Positions 35,807-44,524 of a DNA stretch of 58,587 nucleotides are shown in pieces. Source of the stretch: a virus; IMG/VR virus record IMGVR_UViG_3300024259_000036, positions 1-58,587 of that record, one strand, 5' to 3'. Numbering within the stretch: the stretch's first letter is position 1; each line of letters starts with the position of its first letter. The position numbers and the translations under genes are program-made. The notes below the pieces were generated by a model. That model was not told the origin of the DNA, did no database searches, and saw only the letters and a program-made list of their open reading frames with translations.

Positions 35807-36913
35807 ATGTCAAAAAGTAAAAAGTTGTTACCTATCAAAACCCCCTCAAGAATTGGATTCCTTGCTTTCATAGGCGACCAAGGAGGTTGTGGAGTTCTAA
35901 GAACCATGACCCCTTATCTTCTTCTCAATTATTTGAACTTACCAGATGTACCTATACATTCTAGTTGGTTCTCTCAATATATTGGGGATGTTAATTTCTA
36001 TAAAAACTTTTCGTTCATTCAGTTTCAACGATCAGCAACAGAGAAGCACCTACAAATCCATAGAAACTTTCGTAAAACCATCCAAACACAGCATAAGATC
36101 CCTTTAGTATATGAAATTGATGACCTATTAATGGATATACCTAAGTGGAACTTTGCTCATTTATATTATAAAGATAATGTCCATCATATTGAAACTATGA
36201 TGAGGGAATCTGATGCTATTGTTGTATCAACCCATCCATTAAGAAAAGTTTATGAAAAATATAATAAGAATGTGAAGGTTATACCTAACCACCTAGCAAA
36301 GTTCATATGGGGTAATATACAAGCTAAGCATGAAGTATATAACGATGAAAAGGTAAGAATACTGTGGGCAGGAAGTCAAAATCATTTTAAACATCCTACT
36401 ATGAAGAATTCCCCTGATGGTGGTGATTTTGGTGTAAAGTTAATGGATTTTATTAAGAAAACTTCTGATATATATAAATGGGTGTTTATGGGTGCCTTAC
36501 CTATAGAATTGGAAGAGGTCAAAGATAAAATAGAGTTCCATACTTGGAAAAATACATTTGAATATCCAAATTATTTGAAATCCTTAAATGCTGATATAGG
36601 CATCGCTCCCTTAGAGAAAGGAATATTCAATGATTGTAAAAGTAATATAAAAGCATTAGAGTTTACAGCTAGTGGTATACCTGGTATATACAGTAATGTT
36701 GCTCCTTACAATACAATGACTATAAAATGCGATACAGAAGAATATATGATTAGTAAGATAGAGGAATTGGCAGGTGATGTGGAACTGAGGATGGAAACCT
36801 GGTATAAAGATTATAATACATTGAAGGATCAGTTATGGTGGGAGGACAATGATAACTTAAAGAAATATGTTAATACTTATCTATCATTGATGAATAGAAA
36901 GTTACCAAATTAA
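35807..36913 (+). CDS. Glycosyltransferase, GT-B fold (GT4-like)
   Basis: 368 aa. VYEIDDLLMDIP (103-114), SDAIVVSTHPLRKVY (133-147), VIPNHL and the C-terminal APLEKG...SNIKALEFTASGIP donor site are typical of group-1 transferases. May glycosylate phage DNA, capsid or host surface; acceptor unknown. AAAGGAG site. Confidence 0.82.
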   Translation: MSKSKKLLPIKTPSRIGFLAFIGDQGGCGVLRTMTPYLLLNYLNLPDVPIHSSWFSQYIGDVNFYKNFSFIQFQRSATEKHLQIHRNFRKTIQTQHKIPLVYEIDDLLMDIPKWNFAHLYYKDNVHHIETMMRESDAIVVSTHPLRKVYEKYNKNVKVIPNHLAKFIWGNIQAKHEVYNDEKVRILWAGSQNHFKHPTMKNSPDGGDFGVKLMDFIKKTSDIYKWVFMGALPIELEEVKDKIEFHTWKNTFEYPNYLKSLNADIGIAPLEKGIFNDCKSNIKALEFTASGIPGIYSNVAPYNTMTIKCDTEEYMISKIEELAGDVELRMETWYKDYNTLKDQLWWEDNDNLKKYVNTYLSLMNRKLPN

Positions 36914-36915
36914 TG

Positions 36916-36944
36916 TTTACAACCTGTAGAAATTATTATATAAT
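36916..36944 (+). promoter_or_regulatory. Promoter, TTTACA-N17-TATAAT
   Basis: Consensus promoter 24 nt before gene 36968. Confidence 0.85.
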
Positions 36945-36967
36945 GTAAGGAAAAAGGAGAAAAAATT

Positions 36968-37189
36968 ATGGGATATGAAGGGAAAATAAGAGTAAATAAG
37001 AGTTATGAAGATATAGGTATTAGTGATAGATTGTATATTGCAGAGTTAGCCTTTCAACTGTTTAAGCATATAAAAACAAGATCATATAATGATTGTTATG
37101 ACACAATTGTTAGAAAAGTTATTAATGAAAGGGATATTCTACCAACTTGCGAACATAAACATACTTGTTGTAGACCTCACCACCATTAA
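36968..37189 (+). CDS. Hypothetical protein with His/Cys tail
   Basis: 73 aa; ends CEHKHTCCRPHHH, a probable metal-binding tail. No family recognised. Confidence 0.65.
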   Translation: MGYEGKIRVNKSYEDIGISDRLYIAELAFQLFKHIKTRSYNDCYDTIVRKVINERDILPTCEHKHTCCRPHHH

Positions 37190-37191
37190 AA

Positions 37192-37785
37192 ATGTATGAA
37201 CCTATTGACATATATATAGCATTTAGAAAAGCACAAGCAGATGCTTCCAATAGAGGATATAGGATTCCAAAGAATTTTGAGAAACACATGGAAACTAAAA
37301 TGTCCGCCAAAAACAGAGAAGCGTTACTGTTATCAACCAAATACTTTAACACTAAATGGAATAATATTAATATAGATAGATTCTTTGAATGTGGATTTGA
37401 AATCTTTAAGAGTTTCTCATATATGCAATTCTTTAATCAAAAGGTTCTGAACCTCTACAAGGTAAAGGATAAGAATCTTAAAAGGGAAATGGATGTGAAC
37501 AAGAAGGATTTATTGAAATCCTTTAAATGGGTTAAGCATTGGATATCAAAATATAATTATGAGGAGGAGATATTAGATTTAAGGGGTTATTGTAGGTTAA
37601 GGGATGGTAGTCGTAGTCAAGTTGTAGAACATTACTTACATAATCATATTGATAAATATTTTGTTGTTCAGATGATAGATAAAGGTTACCTAAAATTGAC
37701 AGATGAGGATAGGGCATTGGTACCATATATAGTAGAACAGTATAGGGAATGTTTATTCAAATTGGAGGAATTAAAATATGACTGA
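37192..37785 (+). CDS. Helical protein, possibly helicase loader (gp59-like)
   Basis: 197 aa, almost all helix, basic, with spaced aromatic residues (STKYFNTKWNNINIDRFFECG). Size and general pattern recall T4 gp59, the replicative-helicase loader, and other replication genes are nearby, but no diagnostic motif is visible. Treat as unassigned. Confidence 0.4.
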   Translation: MYEPIDIYIAFRKAQADASNRGYRIPKNFEKHMETKMSAKNREALLLSTKYFNTKWNNINIDRFFECGFEIFKSFSYMQFFNQKVLNLYKVKDKNLKREMDVNKKDLLKSFKWVKHWISKYNYEEEILDLRGYCRLRDGSRSQVVEHYLHNHIDKYFVVQMIDKGYLKLTDEDRALVPYIVEQYRECLFKLEELKYD

Positions 37786-37975
37786 TTATACGCATATACC
37801 CAATAATACTGACATTGATAAAGATGGAATACCAAAAAATACTGTTCCTATTATTTTAAGATTATGTGCTGATGCTAGAAGTGTTGATTGTCCATATACA
37901 GTTGAAATTAAAGTGGATACAGAATTTGTTAATTTTAAACAAATATTTTGTGGATATATGTATAAAAAGAAATAA
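37778..37975 (+). CDS. Small hypothetical protein
   Basis: 65 aa, overlaps the previous gene by 8 nt. Three Cys; beta-rich. No family recognised. Confidence 0.6.
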   Translation: MTDYTHIPNNTDIDKDGIPKNTVPIILRLCADARSVDCPYTVEIKVDTEFVNFKQIFCGYMYKKK

Positions 37976-37981
37976 AAAGAA

Positions 37982-38227
37982 ATGAAAAGTAATTTATTAA
38001 CAAACAGTAGTATACCTACATGGTCAAATAACATACCAGTATTCAAATTCTGTTGCTTTTGTGGTAGAAGGTGGCAAACATTCTTTATTATAAAGGATGA
38101 TAATTATAAAGAATATTATGTTAATCAAGAACAATGTTTGCCATTTACAGATGATAAATGTCCTCTATGTACTGGTAGACTTGTTGATTATGAACCACCA
38201 GTGGATATGGAGTTAATAGTAAAATGA
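37982..38227 (+). CDS. Zinc-ribbon protein
   Basis: 81 aa; CCFCG (24-28) and CPLC (60-63) around an aromatic core. Unknown role. Confidence 0.68.
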   Translation: MKSNLLTNSSIPTWSNNIPVFKFCCFCGRRWQTFFIIKDDNYKEYYVNQEQCLPFTDDKCPLCTGRLVDYEPPVDMELIVK

Positions 38228-38448
38228 GTTGGCAATGGTATGAAAAGGACTTAGGTAATGGTAGTGTGGTTGGATGTTGGAGTACTGAACCTATAACACT
38301 TGGAATTAATAATGGTACAATAAGGATTGAGAGTGATAGTGATACTAATGTGTTGTATTTAAGTGGTTTAAGTAATATATATCTTATAGAAAGACCCATA
38401 GGTGATATAATATCAGCAGAAATTGAGGATTTAATTGAGGATTTATAA
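38224..38448 (+). CDS. Hypothetical protein
   Basis: 74 aa, acidic, beta-rich; start overlaps the previous stop (ATGA). No family recognised. Confidence 0.6.
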   Translation: MSWQWYEKDLGNGSVVGCWSTEPITLGINNGTIRIESDSDTNVLYLSGLSNIYLIERPIGDIISAEIEDLIEDL

Positions 38449-38460
38449 AGGAGGAATAAA

Positions 38461-39204
38461 ATGAGTGAATTTGGAGATTTGATTGTAAAGGAAGAAGAAC
38501 AAGATGATGATGTTATAACTACTAAAGATCCTACTGAACCTATTACTAATCATATAGCATTTGTAATGGATCATAGTGGTTCTATGTCTAATATGGCTGA
38601 TATTTCAAGAACAAATTTTAATGAACAATTGGCTCAGATTAGAAAGGATTCAAATGAACAGGAGAACTTTGTTACCCTTATTGAATTCGATACTGATATT
38701 AATATTAAATGTAGAAATAAACATATTGATGCTATTAAATATCTTAAAGAATACTGGATTGGTGGAATGACAGCACTTTATGATGCTACTATGCAAGCAA
38801 TATCGAGTATTGAGAGTGATATGCCTAAAGAGGGCAATCATGCAGCATTAGTTGTAATTGTTACAGATGGTTATGAGAATGCTTCAATAGAGAATGGTGG
38901 TGAGAAGGGTAGATTGAGATTGAAGGATAGAATTACAAAACTTCAAGATACAGGTAAATGGACATTTGTTTTTATGGGTTCAGATCAAGATGTCTTGGAG
39001 ACTGCTGTTGAGAATATGGGTATTCATGCTGGTAATACTATGGCATATGCTTCAACACAAGATGGTGTAAGAGAATCAAATGCAGCATATAAAATGTCAT
39101 TTGATAATTATAGTATGTCAAGGAAGTATTCAGGTACAACAGGAATGACTGGAACTAAAGGATTTTTTGGAACCACAGGAGAATCTGGTAAGAAAGATGA
39201 GTGA
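38461..39204 (+). CDS. von Willebrand factor A domain protein
   Basis: 247 aa. MIDAS DHSGSM (38-43), a conserved Thr region (GGMTALYDAT) and VTDGYEN complete the VWA site. The Gly/Thr-rich C-terminus has repeated TGMTGTKGFFGTTGES. Second VWA protein beside Ro60's. Soluble metal-dependent binding domain; phage homologs resemble TerY/YegL-type proteins. Partner unknown. Confidence 0.85.
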   Translation: MSEFGDLIVKEEEQDDDVITTKDPTEPITNHIAFVMDHSGSMSNMADISRTNFNEQLAQIRKDSNEQENFVTLIEFDTDINIKCRNKHIDAIKYLKEYWIGGMTALYDATMQAISSIESDMPKEGNHAALVVIVTDGYENASIENGGEKGRLRLKDRITKLQDTGKWTFVFMGSDQDVLETAVENMGIHAGNTMAYASTQDGVRESNAAYKMSFDNYSMSRKYSGTTGMTGTKGFFGTTGESGKKDE

Positions 39205-39415
39205 TCCATTATATGTTCACATAGGTAGAAATTCAACTAAATTAATGGAAGAATGTGCTGAATTGATTAAAGCAGTATCAAAACTTGAAAGATTTGGTAA
39301 TACTTCCTATTATGATGTATCTAATTTAGAAATATTGGAGGCTGAATGGGAAGATGTAAAATATGCCTATGGACAATATATAAATGAATTAAATTTGGAG
39401 GAGGATGTAAAATGA
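39197..39415 (+). CDS. MazG-like NTP pyrophosphohydrolase
   Basis: 72 aa from the ATG at 39197, overlapping the VWA gene by 8 nt. STKLMEECAELIKAVSK (12-28) plus AEWEDV gives the ExxE...ExxD metal site. Could clear non-canonical NTPs or (p)ppGpp-type signals. Short but motif-complete. Confidence 0.7.
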   Translation: MSDPLYVHIGRNSTKLMEECAELIKAVSKLERFGNTSYYDVSNLEILEAEWEDVKYAYGQYINELNLEEDVK

Positions 39416-39609
39416 GCACTGAATATAAGGGTGAAGCGTTATGGAATGAACATAAATTGAAATATAGTTGTGGATGTGTTCAGGTTGTTGGTAAACTAGA
39501 ATGTCCTATACATCAAAAACCTATGAAAGAGCAGATGATATATGGTAATGATAAACTAGATAGTCTTAATGAGAAGGATAGGTATGAGAAGGAGAGGCTG
39601 AATGAGTAA
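39412..39609 (+). CDS. Small Cys/His hypothetical protein
   Basis: 65 aa; YSCGCVQVVGKLECPIH suggests a single metal site. Start overlaps the previous stop. Confidence 0.6.
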   Translation: MSTEYKGEALWNEHKLKYSCGCVQVVGKLECPIHQKPMKEQMIYGNDKLDSLNEKDRYEKERLNE

Positions 39610-39623
39610 ATTAAAATAAAAAG

Positions 39624-39652
39624 TTTACAACCTATTAAAGTTGTTGTATAAT
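39624..39652 (+). promoter_or_regulatory. Promoter, TTTACA-N17-TATAAT
   Basis: Drives 39675 and the SSB gene. Confidence 0.85.
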
Positions 39653-39674
39653 ACAAAAGAAAGGAGTCAATAAA

Positions 39675-39821
39675 ATGAAAATTGACGAATTAAAAGAATT
39701 AGAGGATGGAAGTTGTGAATTGGACTGCGAGTTCACAGATGAAGAAATTAAAATACTATTAAATTACGCGGTCAATAACCTATTGAGAGAGAGAATGGAG
39801 GAATTAAAAGATGGGAAGTAA
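39675..39821 (+). CDS. Small acidic phage protein
   Basis: 48 aa, highly acidic, with CEFTDEEIKILLNYAVNNLL. Similar short acidic proteins are frequent in phages; function unknown. Overlaps the SSB start by 11 nt. Confidence 0.68.
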   Translation: MKIDELKELEDGSCELDCEFTDEEIKILLNYAVNNLLRERMEELKDGK

Positions 39822-40788
39822 ATGGATTAACAATGATTTATTCGGTAAGTTCCAAGAACAGAAGAAAAATGAGAAAGATAAACCCACAGGTGGTACCGGA
39901 CTAAGACGTTCTGAATTAGCATGGAAGAACCCTGAGAAAGGTACTGTTGATAGAGCAAAGGTTTATGTGGGAAGATTTCTACCTGATCCTAAAGGACAAT
40001 TTTATAAGAAATATCACTATCATATGTTTAAGGTAGGGGAGCAATGGACATTTTTTATGTGTCCTAAAACCTTTCATTTTGATAACTTTTGCCCTTGGTG
40101 TTCTGCATCCAGTAAACTTTATACAGGTACTAAAGCAGACAAACAACAGGCATATCAATTCAAACGAAAAGAAAAGTTCCTTGGTAACTGGTTTGTTATG
40201 GATGATCCAAGAGATGCTGAAGCATCCGGTGATGAAGATAAAGTTAATAATACTGTAAGAGTATATGAATTCCCTGGAAAAATTGAAAAGAAAATTAAAG
40301 AGCAAATTACAGATGTTAATAATGGTTTGGGACCTTTGGTATTTGAACCAGGAGAAGAAGGATTTGATTTTATCTTAAAAGTTACTGCAACTATTAAAGA
40401 TAAGAGAGGTAAGGTATGGCCTGATTATGGTTTAAGTGAGTTTGGACGAAAACCACATGCTATTGCTGATACTGATAAAGAAATTCAAACAATTATGGAT
40501 TCAACAGTTGACCTTGATGAATATCTACAAGGAATGGAAAGAGATGATAATGATATTATAGAAGCATTGAAAACAATGATGGTATGGGACTTGGTTGGTG
40601 CTGAATGGAATAAGGCTAAAGGTGCCCAAAAGGCAGTAGCAAAGGAGCCTGAGGATGATATTCCTAACTTTGAGGATATTCCAGCACAGGAACCTAGTGT
40701 TACTGTAAAGGTTGAAGATACACCTCTGGCTGATGTGGAAGATGAATTGTCGGATGAAATGCTTATGAAAGAATTAGATTCCCTCTGA
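39811..40788 (+). CDS. Single-stranded-DNA-binding protein (gp32-like)
   Basis: 325 aa. A basic N-terminus for cooperativity, then an OB-type core with the His/Cys zinc site HYHMF...FMCPK...FCPWC (residues 69-96), and an acidic C-terminal tail (from about 275) ending DSL for partner binding, the gp32 plan. Coats ssDNA in replication and recombination. Strong promoter upstream, terminator after. Confidence 0.87.
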   Translation: MGSKWINNDLFGKFQEQKKNEKDKPTGGTGLRRSELAWKNPEKGTVDRAKVYVGRFLPDPKGQFYKKYHYHMFKVGEQWTFFMCPKTFHFDNFCPWCSASSKLYTGTKADKQQAYQFKRKEKFLGNWFVMDDPRDAEASGDEDKVNNTVRVYEFPGKIEKKIKEQITDVNNGLGPLVFEPGEEGFDFILKVTATIKDKRGKVWPDYGLSEFGRKPHAIADTDKEIQTIMDSTVDLDEYLQGMERDDNDIIEALKTMMVWDLVGAEWNKAKGAQKAVAKEPEDDIPNFEDIPAQEPSVTVKVEDTPLADVEDELSDEMLMKELDSL

Positions 40789-40810
40789 TGGACGAGTTAG
40801 AAAAACTATA

Positions 40811-40852
40811 AAATACCTCCTAAAGTATAAATACCATTTAGGAGGTATTTTT
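40811..40852 (+). terminator. Terminator hairpin that also hides an SD and carries a late promoter
   Basis: AAATACCTCCTAAA (40811-40824) pairs with TTTAGGAGGTATTT (40837-40850), then T-run. The 12-nt loop holds TATAAATA (40826-40833). AGGAGG in the right arm is the ribosome site of the GIY-YIG gene at 40853. Confidence 0.85.
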
Positions 40853-41647
40853 ATGATAATTTATAAAGTAACAAATAAAACTGATGGTAAATGTTATATA
40901 GGTCAAACTTCTAAAAATTTAAATGAAAGAAAGGGTGACCATTTTTGTATAAGAAGAAAAAAATCTTGTCCATATTTCCATAATGCTATACATAAGTATG
41001 GTAGAGATAATTTTGAGTGGGAAATTATTGAAGAATGTTCATCCAAGGAAGAAATGGATGAAATGGAGTTCCATTACATAAAGCAATATAATAGTTTTGT
41101 TCCTAATGGATATAATCTTACTATGGGTGGAGGTGGTGTATTAAGCTTTAAACTTTCAGAGGAAACAAAAAGAAAAATAAGTAAGGCTAATAAAGGCAAA
41201 ATAAAAACAAAGGAACATAGGGAAAAATTAGGGAAAGCTAGGGAAAAATTATGGAAAGATCCTAATAGTGTATATAATACAAAGGAACATAGGGAAAAAA
41301 TGAGTGAAGTCCAAAGAGGTGAATGTAATGGAATGTATGGAAAAAAACATACAGAAGGGACAAAAAGAAAAATAAGTGAAAAGGCTAAATTAAGAATAGG
41401 TGAAAAAAATAGTATGTGGGGAAGAAGAGGTGATAAATCGCCAAATTTTAATAAAGATAATTTATATAAACAATGGATAATAACATTACCAGATGGAAAA
41501 GAAATAATAACAAAAAACTTAACTAAATTTGGCAGAGAATATGAAGAAAAAACAGGAATAAAATTATATGTTAGTAATTTATCAAGTGTTTCCAAAGGTA
41601 TGTTAAAACACTATAAAGGATTAAAATGTAGAATGGAGAAAATGTAA
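40853..41647 (+). CDS. GIY-YIG homing endonuclease with NUMOD3 repeats
   Basis: 264 aa. IYKVTNKTDGKCYIGQT (3-19) is the GIY-YIG core. Repeated KEHREKLGKAR / TKRKISEKAK NUMOD3 helices form the DNA-binding middle, with a C-terminal domain beyond. Its ribosome site is buried in the hairpin at 40811, as in T4 I-TevI-type genes, so late transcripts should favour its translation. Confidence 0.92.
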   Translation: MIIYKVTNKTDGKCYIGQTSKNLNERKGDHFCIRRKKSCPYFHNAIHKYGRDNFEWEIIEECSSKEEMDEMEFHYIKQYNSFVPNGYNLTMGGGGVLSFKLSEETKRKISKANKGKIKTKEHREKLGKAREKLWKDPNSVYNTKEHREKMSEVQRGECNGMYGKKHTEGTKRKISEKAKLRIGEKNSMWGRRGDKSPNFNKDNLYKQWIITLPDGKEIITKNLTKFGREYEEKTGIKLYVSNLSSVSKGMLKHYKGLKCRMEKM

Positions 41648-41871
41648 TGAAAATTACTAAGATGTCAATGTTTAATGTCTCTGCAACATATGATAGTGAT
41701 TTTGATCGTATTTGTTGGGAGAAGTATTCAAAAGATATTATTAACATAGTTACAAAATATCAATATGAAACTTCTGATAAAGTAACATATAAGAAGATGG
41801 AAAATGATTTAAATGGGTTTATAAAGATGAAAAAAATAACCCATTTAGATGATAAGTTATTTGAACTTTAA
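41647..41871 (+). CDS. Hypothetical protein
   Basis: 74 aa, basic; start overlaps the endonuclease stop. No family recognised. Confidence 0.6.
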   Translation: MKITKMSMFNVSATYDSDFDRICWEKYSKDIINIVTKYQYETSDKVTYKKMENDLNGFIKMKKITHLDDKLFEL

Positions 41872-41874
41872 TAC

Positions 41875-41904
41875 TTGACAAACATATTATAGTAATTATA
41901 TTAT
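41875..41904 (+). promoter_or_regulatory. Promoter, TTGACA-N18-TATTAT
   Basis: Perfect -35; 29 nt before the Hsp20 gene. Confidence 0.65.
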
Positions 41905-41933
41905 ATAAAAATTAAACAAGGAGGAAGGAAAAT

Positions 41934-42332
41934 ATGGATTTTGGTTTAACCCCTTTTAGGAAGTATTATGTAACAGATAGAAATGAGAATGATGATAGTT
42001 TATATAAACAAACATGGAATTCTTTATGGTCTGGTATGGATACTTTCTTCGGGGATGCAAGATACAAAGATGATGATGGAAATACAATGTATGAGTTTGA
42101 AGTACCTGGCTTTAATAAGGATAATCTGAAAGTGGAAATTACTGATAATGTTCTTACTATATCAGGAAAAAGAGAAACTACAGATAAATCCCATGCAGGA
42201 GCTAGAGAAGTATTTAAGAGATTGAGTTTGGGTGTTTCTTCACCTAATATAGATGCAGAGATCAAGGATGGCATATTGTATTTGACTTTTGATAATCCAG
42301 AATGTGAAAAGAAAGAGATTGTATTGAAATAA
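41934..42332 (+). CDS. Small heat-shock protein (Hsp20/alpha-crystallin)
   Basis: 132 aa. The alpha-crystallin domain spans about 45-132: YEFEVPGFNKDNLKVEI, VLTISGKRE, FKRLSLGVS and DGILYLTF with the terminal IVL anchor. ATP-independent holdase; phage copies are known in large myoviruses and may assist virion proteins. Monocistronic, with terminator. Confidence 0.92.
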   Translation: MDFGLTPFRKYYVTDRNENDDSLYKQTWNSLWSGMDTFFGDARYKDDDGNTMYEFEVPGFNKDNLKVEITDNVLTISGKRETTDKSHAGAREVFKRLSLGVSSPNIDAEIKDGILYLTFDNPECEKKEIVLK

Positions 42333-42358
42333 ATAAGTTATAAAATTGTTGTATAATT

Positions 42359-42396
42359 TACCCTCATAATATAAATATGTTATGAGGGTATTTTTT
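42359..42396 (+). terminator. Terminator with TATAAATA in the loop
   Basis: TACCCTCATAA (42359-42369) pairs with TTATGAGGGTA (42380-42390), then six T. TATAAATA fills the loop (42370-42377). Confidence 0.88.
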
Positions 42397-42400
42397 GCTG

Positions 42401-42429
42401 TTTACATTCTATAATAAATAGATTATAAT
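42401..42429 (+). promoter_or_regulatory. Promoter, TTTACA-N17-TATAAT
   Basis: Consensus promoter 15 nt before the start at 42444; with the loop TATAAATA it gives both early- and late-type transcription. Confidence 0.85.
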
Positions 42430-42443
42430 ATAGGAGTCTGAAT

Positions 42444-42752
42444 ATGAAATTTTTTCAAAAAATTATGATTGATGATTTTCTTAATGAGGCACCTTTAAAT
42501 GCCAAAGGGTGGACAGAAAAAAGCGTTAAGAAATTTGAGAAAACAATTGGCAAGAAAGCAGATGCCCATGGATTCTTTGATGCATGTGTTGGAAGAATGG
42601 GAAAACATATGGGTGATCAAGCTAAAGGATTTTGTGCTGCTATGAAAGATAAGAAGTATGATAGCACATATTGGAGAGGAAAGGATAAGAGTAAAAAGGA
42701 GATAAAACAAAAAGTTAAAGATAATCCATACAAAGAAGGTAAAAAGAAATGA
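42444..42752 (+). CDS. Candidate internal/injected protein (CTS-like N-terminus)
   Basis: 102 aa starting MKFFQKIMIDDFLNEAP; L-N-E then Ala fits an (L/I)xE prohead-protease site. The basic rest has FFDACVGRMGKHM and ends KKEGKKK. GAG site weak. Structural or injected protein is inference. Confidence 0.65.
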   Translation: MKFFQKIMIDDFLNEAPLNAKGWTEKSVKKFEKTIGKKADAHGFFDACVGRMGKHMGDQAKGFCAAMKDKKYDSTYWRGKDKSKKEIKQKVKDNPYKEGKKK

Positions 42753-42928
42753 AAATAGATGAAAAGATTGGTAAATATTTAAAGGGAAAATTAACCTTTA
42801 AAAAAACAAGAGATAAATTAAAAAGTGATAAAGAAGAAAGGAAGGAAATTGATAAGGAAATTGAGAAAATCAATAAGGAAATTGAAAGACTTAGAAATAT
42901 TAGAAAGAAATTTGAATTAAAGAAGTAA
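42749..42928 (+). CDS. Small coiled-coil protein
   Basis: 59 aa, nearly all charged helix with regular heptads (KEIDKEIEKINKEIERL). Starts MKIDEKIGKYL, like 45423 and 58442. ATGA overlap with the previous gene; ends 4 nt before the tmRNA. Confidence 0.65.
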   Translation: MKIDEKIGKYLKGKLTFKKTRDKLKSDKEERKEIDKEIEKINKEIERLRNIRKKFELKK

Positions 42929-42932
42929 CTTT

Positions 42933-43300
42933 GGGGATGACTGGTTTCGACTGGCTAGTGTTTAGTGAAGGTTGCATCCAGTGTAATTGTGATTATTACA
43001 CTTTAAACTTTATCACAAACATAAAATAATCGCAGATGATTATGAATTACGGATGGCTGCTTAACCAGCTGTTCCATTCTCTTACTTGCCTTCCTGGGCG
43101 AGTAATGTAGGGTGCCGACTAAACAGGATGCGTTATACACCTTATCATGTCATGAGGTGTATAACTAAGGTATTGTGACATGATCAATAGGTAGTTTATA
43201 AAGTTTGGACCTATTGAGACTTACAAACTTTATAATGGATGTATATCAATCGTCAAGGAATATAGTTAGGACGAGGGTTCGACTCCCTCCATCTCCACCA
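42933..43300 (+). ncRNA. ssrA: tmRNA
   Basis: 368 nt. The 5' end GGGGATGACTGGTTTCGACT and 3' T-arm GAGGG-TTCGACT-CCCTC with CATCTCC-A-CCA form the tRNA-like domain. The tag reading frame (43032-43064) starts at GCA after ...TAATC and reads ADDYELRMAA-stop, so the added tag would be A-ADDYELRMAA, ending Ala-Ala for ClpXP-type proteolysis. Rescues stalled ribosomes. Pseudoknot-like stems follow the tag. Lies between a coiled-coil gene and gene 43314. Confidence 0.95.
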
Positions 43301-43313
43301 AAAGGAAAATAAT

Positions 43314-44009
43314 ATGTCTAAATGGGATGAATTCAATGGATGTATGTTGTTAAAAGTTAATGATATGATTGATTTCATATTATACTTAGAAAATAGTGAG
43401 AGAATGAAAACAGAAGAGGGTAAATTTCTTCATTATCAATATGTTAGAGAACTTAGATCACAACAAAGTATTGGTAATGGTAGATTACATCCTGAAAATG
43501 GTACCTTGAACTATTACAACATTGATAATCTCCAAGAAAAGTTAAAATGGATGAGAGAAAATCTTCGTAGATGGTCAAGAATGGCAATAACCCCTATGGA
43601 AAGATCCATTAATGTTGTTAAAAATATGTATAATGAAAATTGGTATAGTGAGACATATCTTAGTGATTTATATACTAATGAAACTATAGAAGGTGGGTTT
43701 AAGGGTATTGTTGATATACTTGTAGATAAAAAGATTGGACTATTGTTATCAAACCATGATATATTAAAGAAACAGTTTTCAGATGAAGTGTTTATAAAGA
43801 AAAATGGGAAAACATTAGCACCATCTGTATATGAATTACTTGCAGGTTGGTGTAATGATGATTACCAAGTAGATAATATATATGTATATCAAGCTACTGT
43901 ATTATCTCCATTATCTTTTAAGTTTGATTGGAAGGGATATAATACAGTAACAAAGCGAATAGAAGAAGGAAAATCAACTATAAACAGTATGCGGTGGTTA
44001 AACATATGA
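43314..44009 (+). CDS. Hypothetical protein
   Basis: 231 aa, mixed alpha/beta, rich in Asn and Tyr; AAAGGAAA site 14 nt after the tmRNA. No recognisable motif. Confidence 0.65.
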   Translation: MSKWDEFNGCMLLKVNDMIDFILYLENSERMKTEEGKFLHYQYVRELRSQQSIGNGRLHPENGTLNYYNIDNLQEKLKWMRENLRRWSRMAITPMERSINVVKNMYNENWYSETYLSDLYTNETIEGGFKGIVDILVDKKIGLLLSNHDILKKQFSDEVFIKKNGKTLAPSVYELLAGWCNDDYQVDNIYVYQATVLSPLSFKFDWKGYNTVTKRIEEGKSTINSMRWLNI

Positions 44010-44524
44010 AATTCAACGACTATATAGATAAACATATCAATGAAGCATCAACAAAATCAGCATACTTCATTTCTCCAAGAGGTGAACTGGTTAGTACTGG
44101 TGCAGGATCAAAACATATTAATATGATTCTAAAAAATCCTAAGAAATTCGGACTTACTAAAGAATTCATTGAGGATACTTATGAAAAGTATGATGAACCC
44201 TTTGGTCTGGAAGGTAAGGCAAGAAATGAAATACTTATACTTCTTATTAAACAAGGGTGGATAAGGATTAGACTTTATCCTAATAAGTTTTGGACTGTTA
44301 ATATACCAAGAATGAACAAGAAAATGAAGGATTATCTCCAATCTTGGGCTGATAAGATGATAAATAAGTTTAATGCAGATAAGTTTATGATGGTTCGTAT
44401 AATGGATACTGGTAATTATGGTAAGCAAATGACTATTAGTGATATTGCCAAAGATAAATTATTTAATGAATCTATTACACATGAAAGGAGTGTATTGGTA
44501 GTAAAGAATATAGAGGATATTTAA
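44006..44524 (+). CDS. Candidate internal/injected protein (CTS-like N-terminus)
   Basis: 172 aa from the ATG at 44006. Starts MKFNDYIDKHINEASTK; I-N-E then Ala fits the (L/I)xE site. The mature part begins YFISPRGELVSTGAGSKHI, and this SPxGxL...SHI-type pattern occurs in several phage proteins of unknown function. Overlaps genes on both sides. Confidence 0.65.
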   Translation: MKFNDYIDKHINEASTKSAYFISPRGELVSTGAGSKHINMILKNPKKFGLTKEFIEDTYEKYDEPFGLEGKARNEILILLIKQGWIRIRLYPNKFWTVNIPRMNKKMKDYLQSWADKMINKFNADKFMMVRIMDTGNYGKQMTISDIAKDKLFNESITHERSVLVVKNIEDI

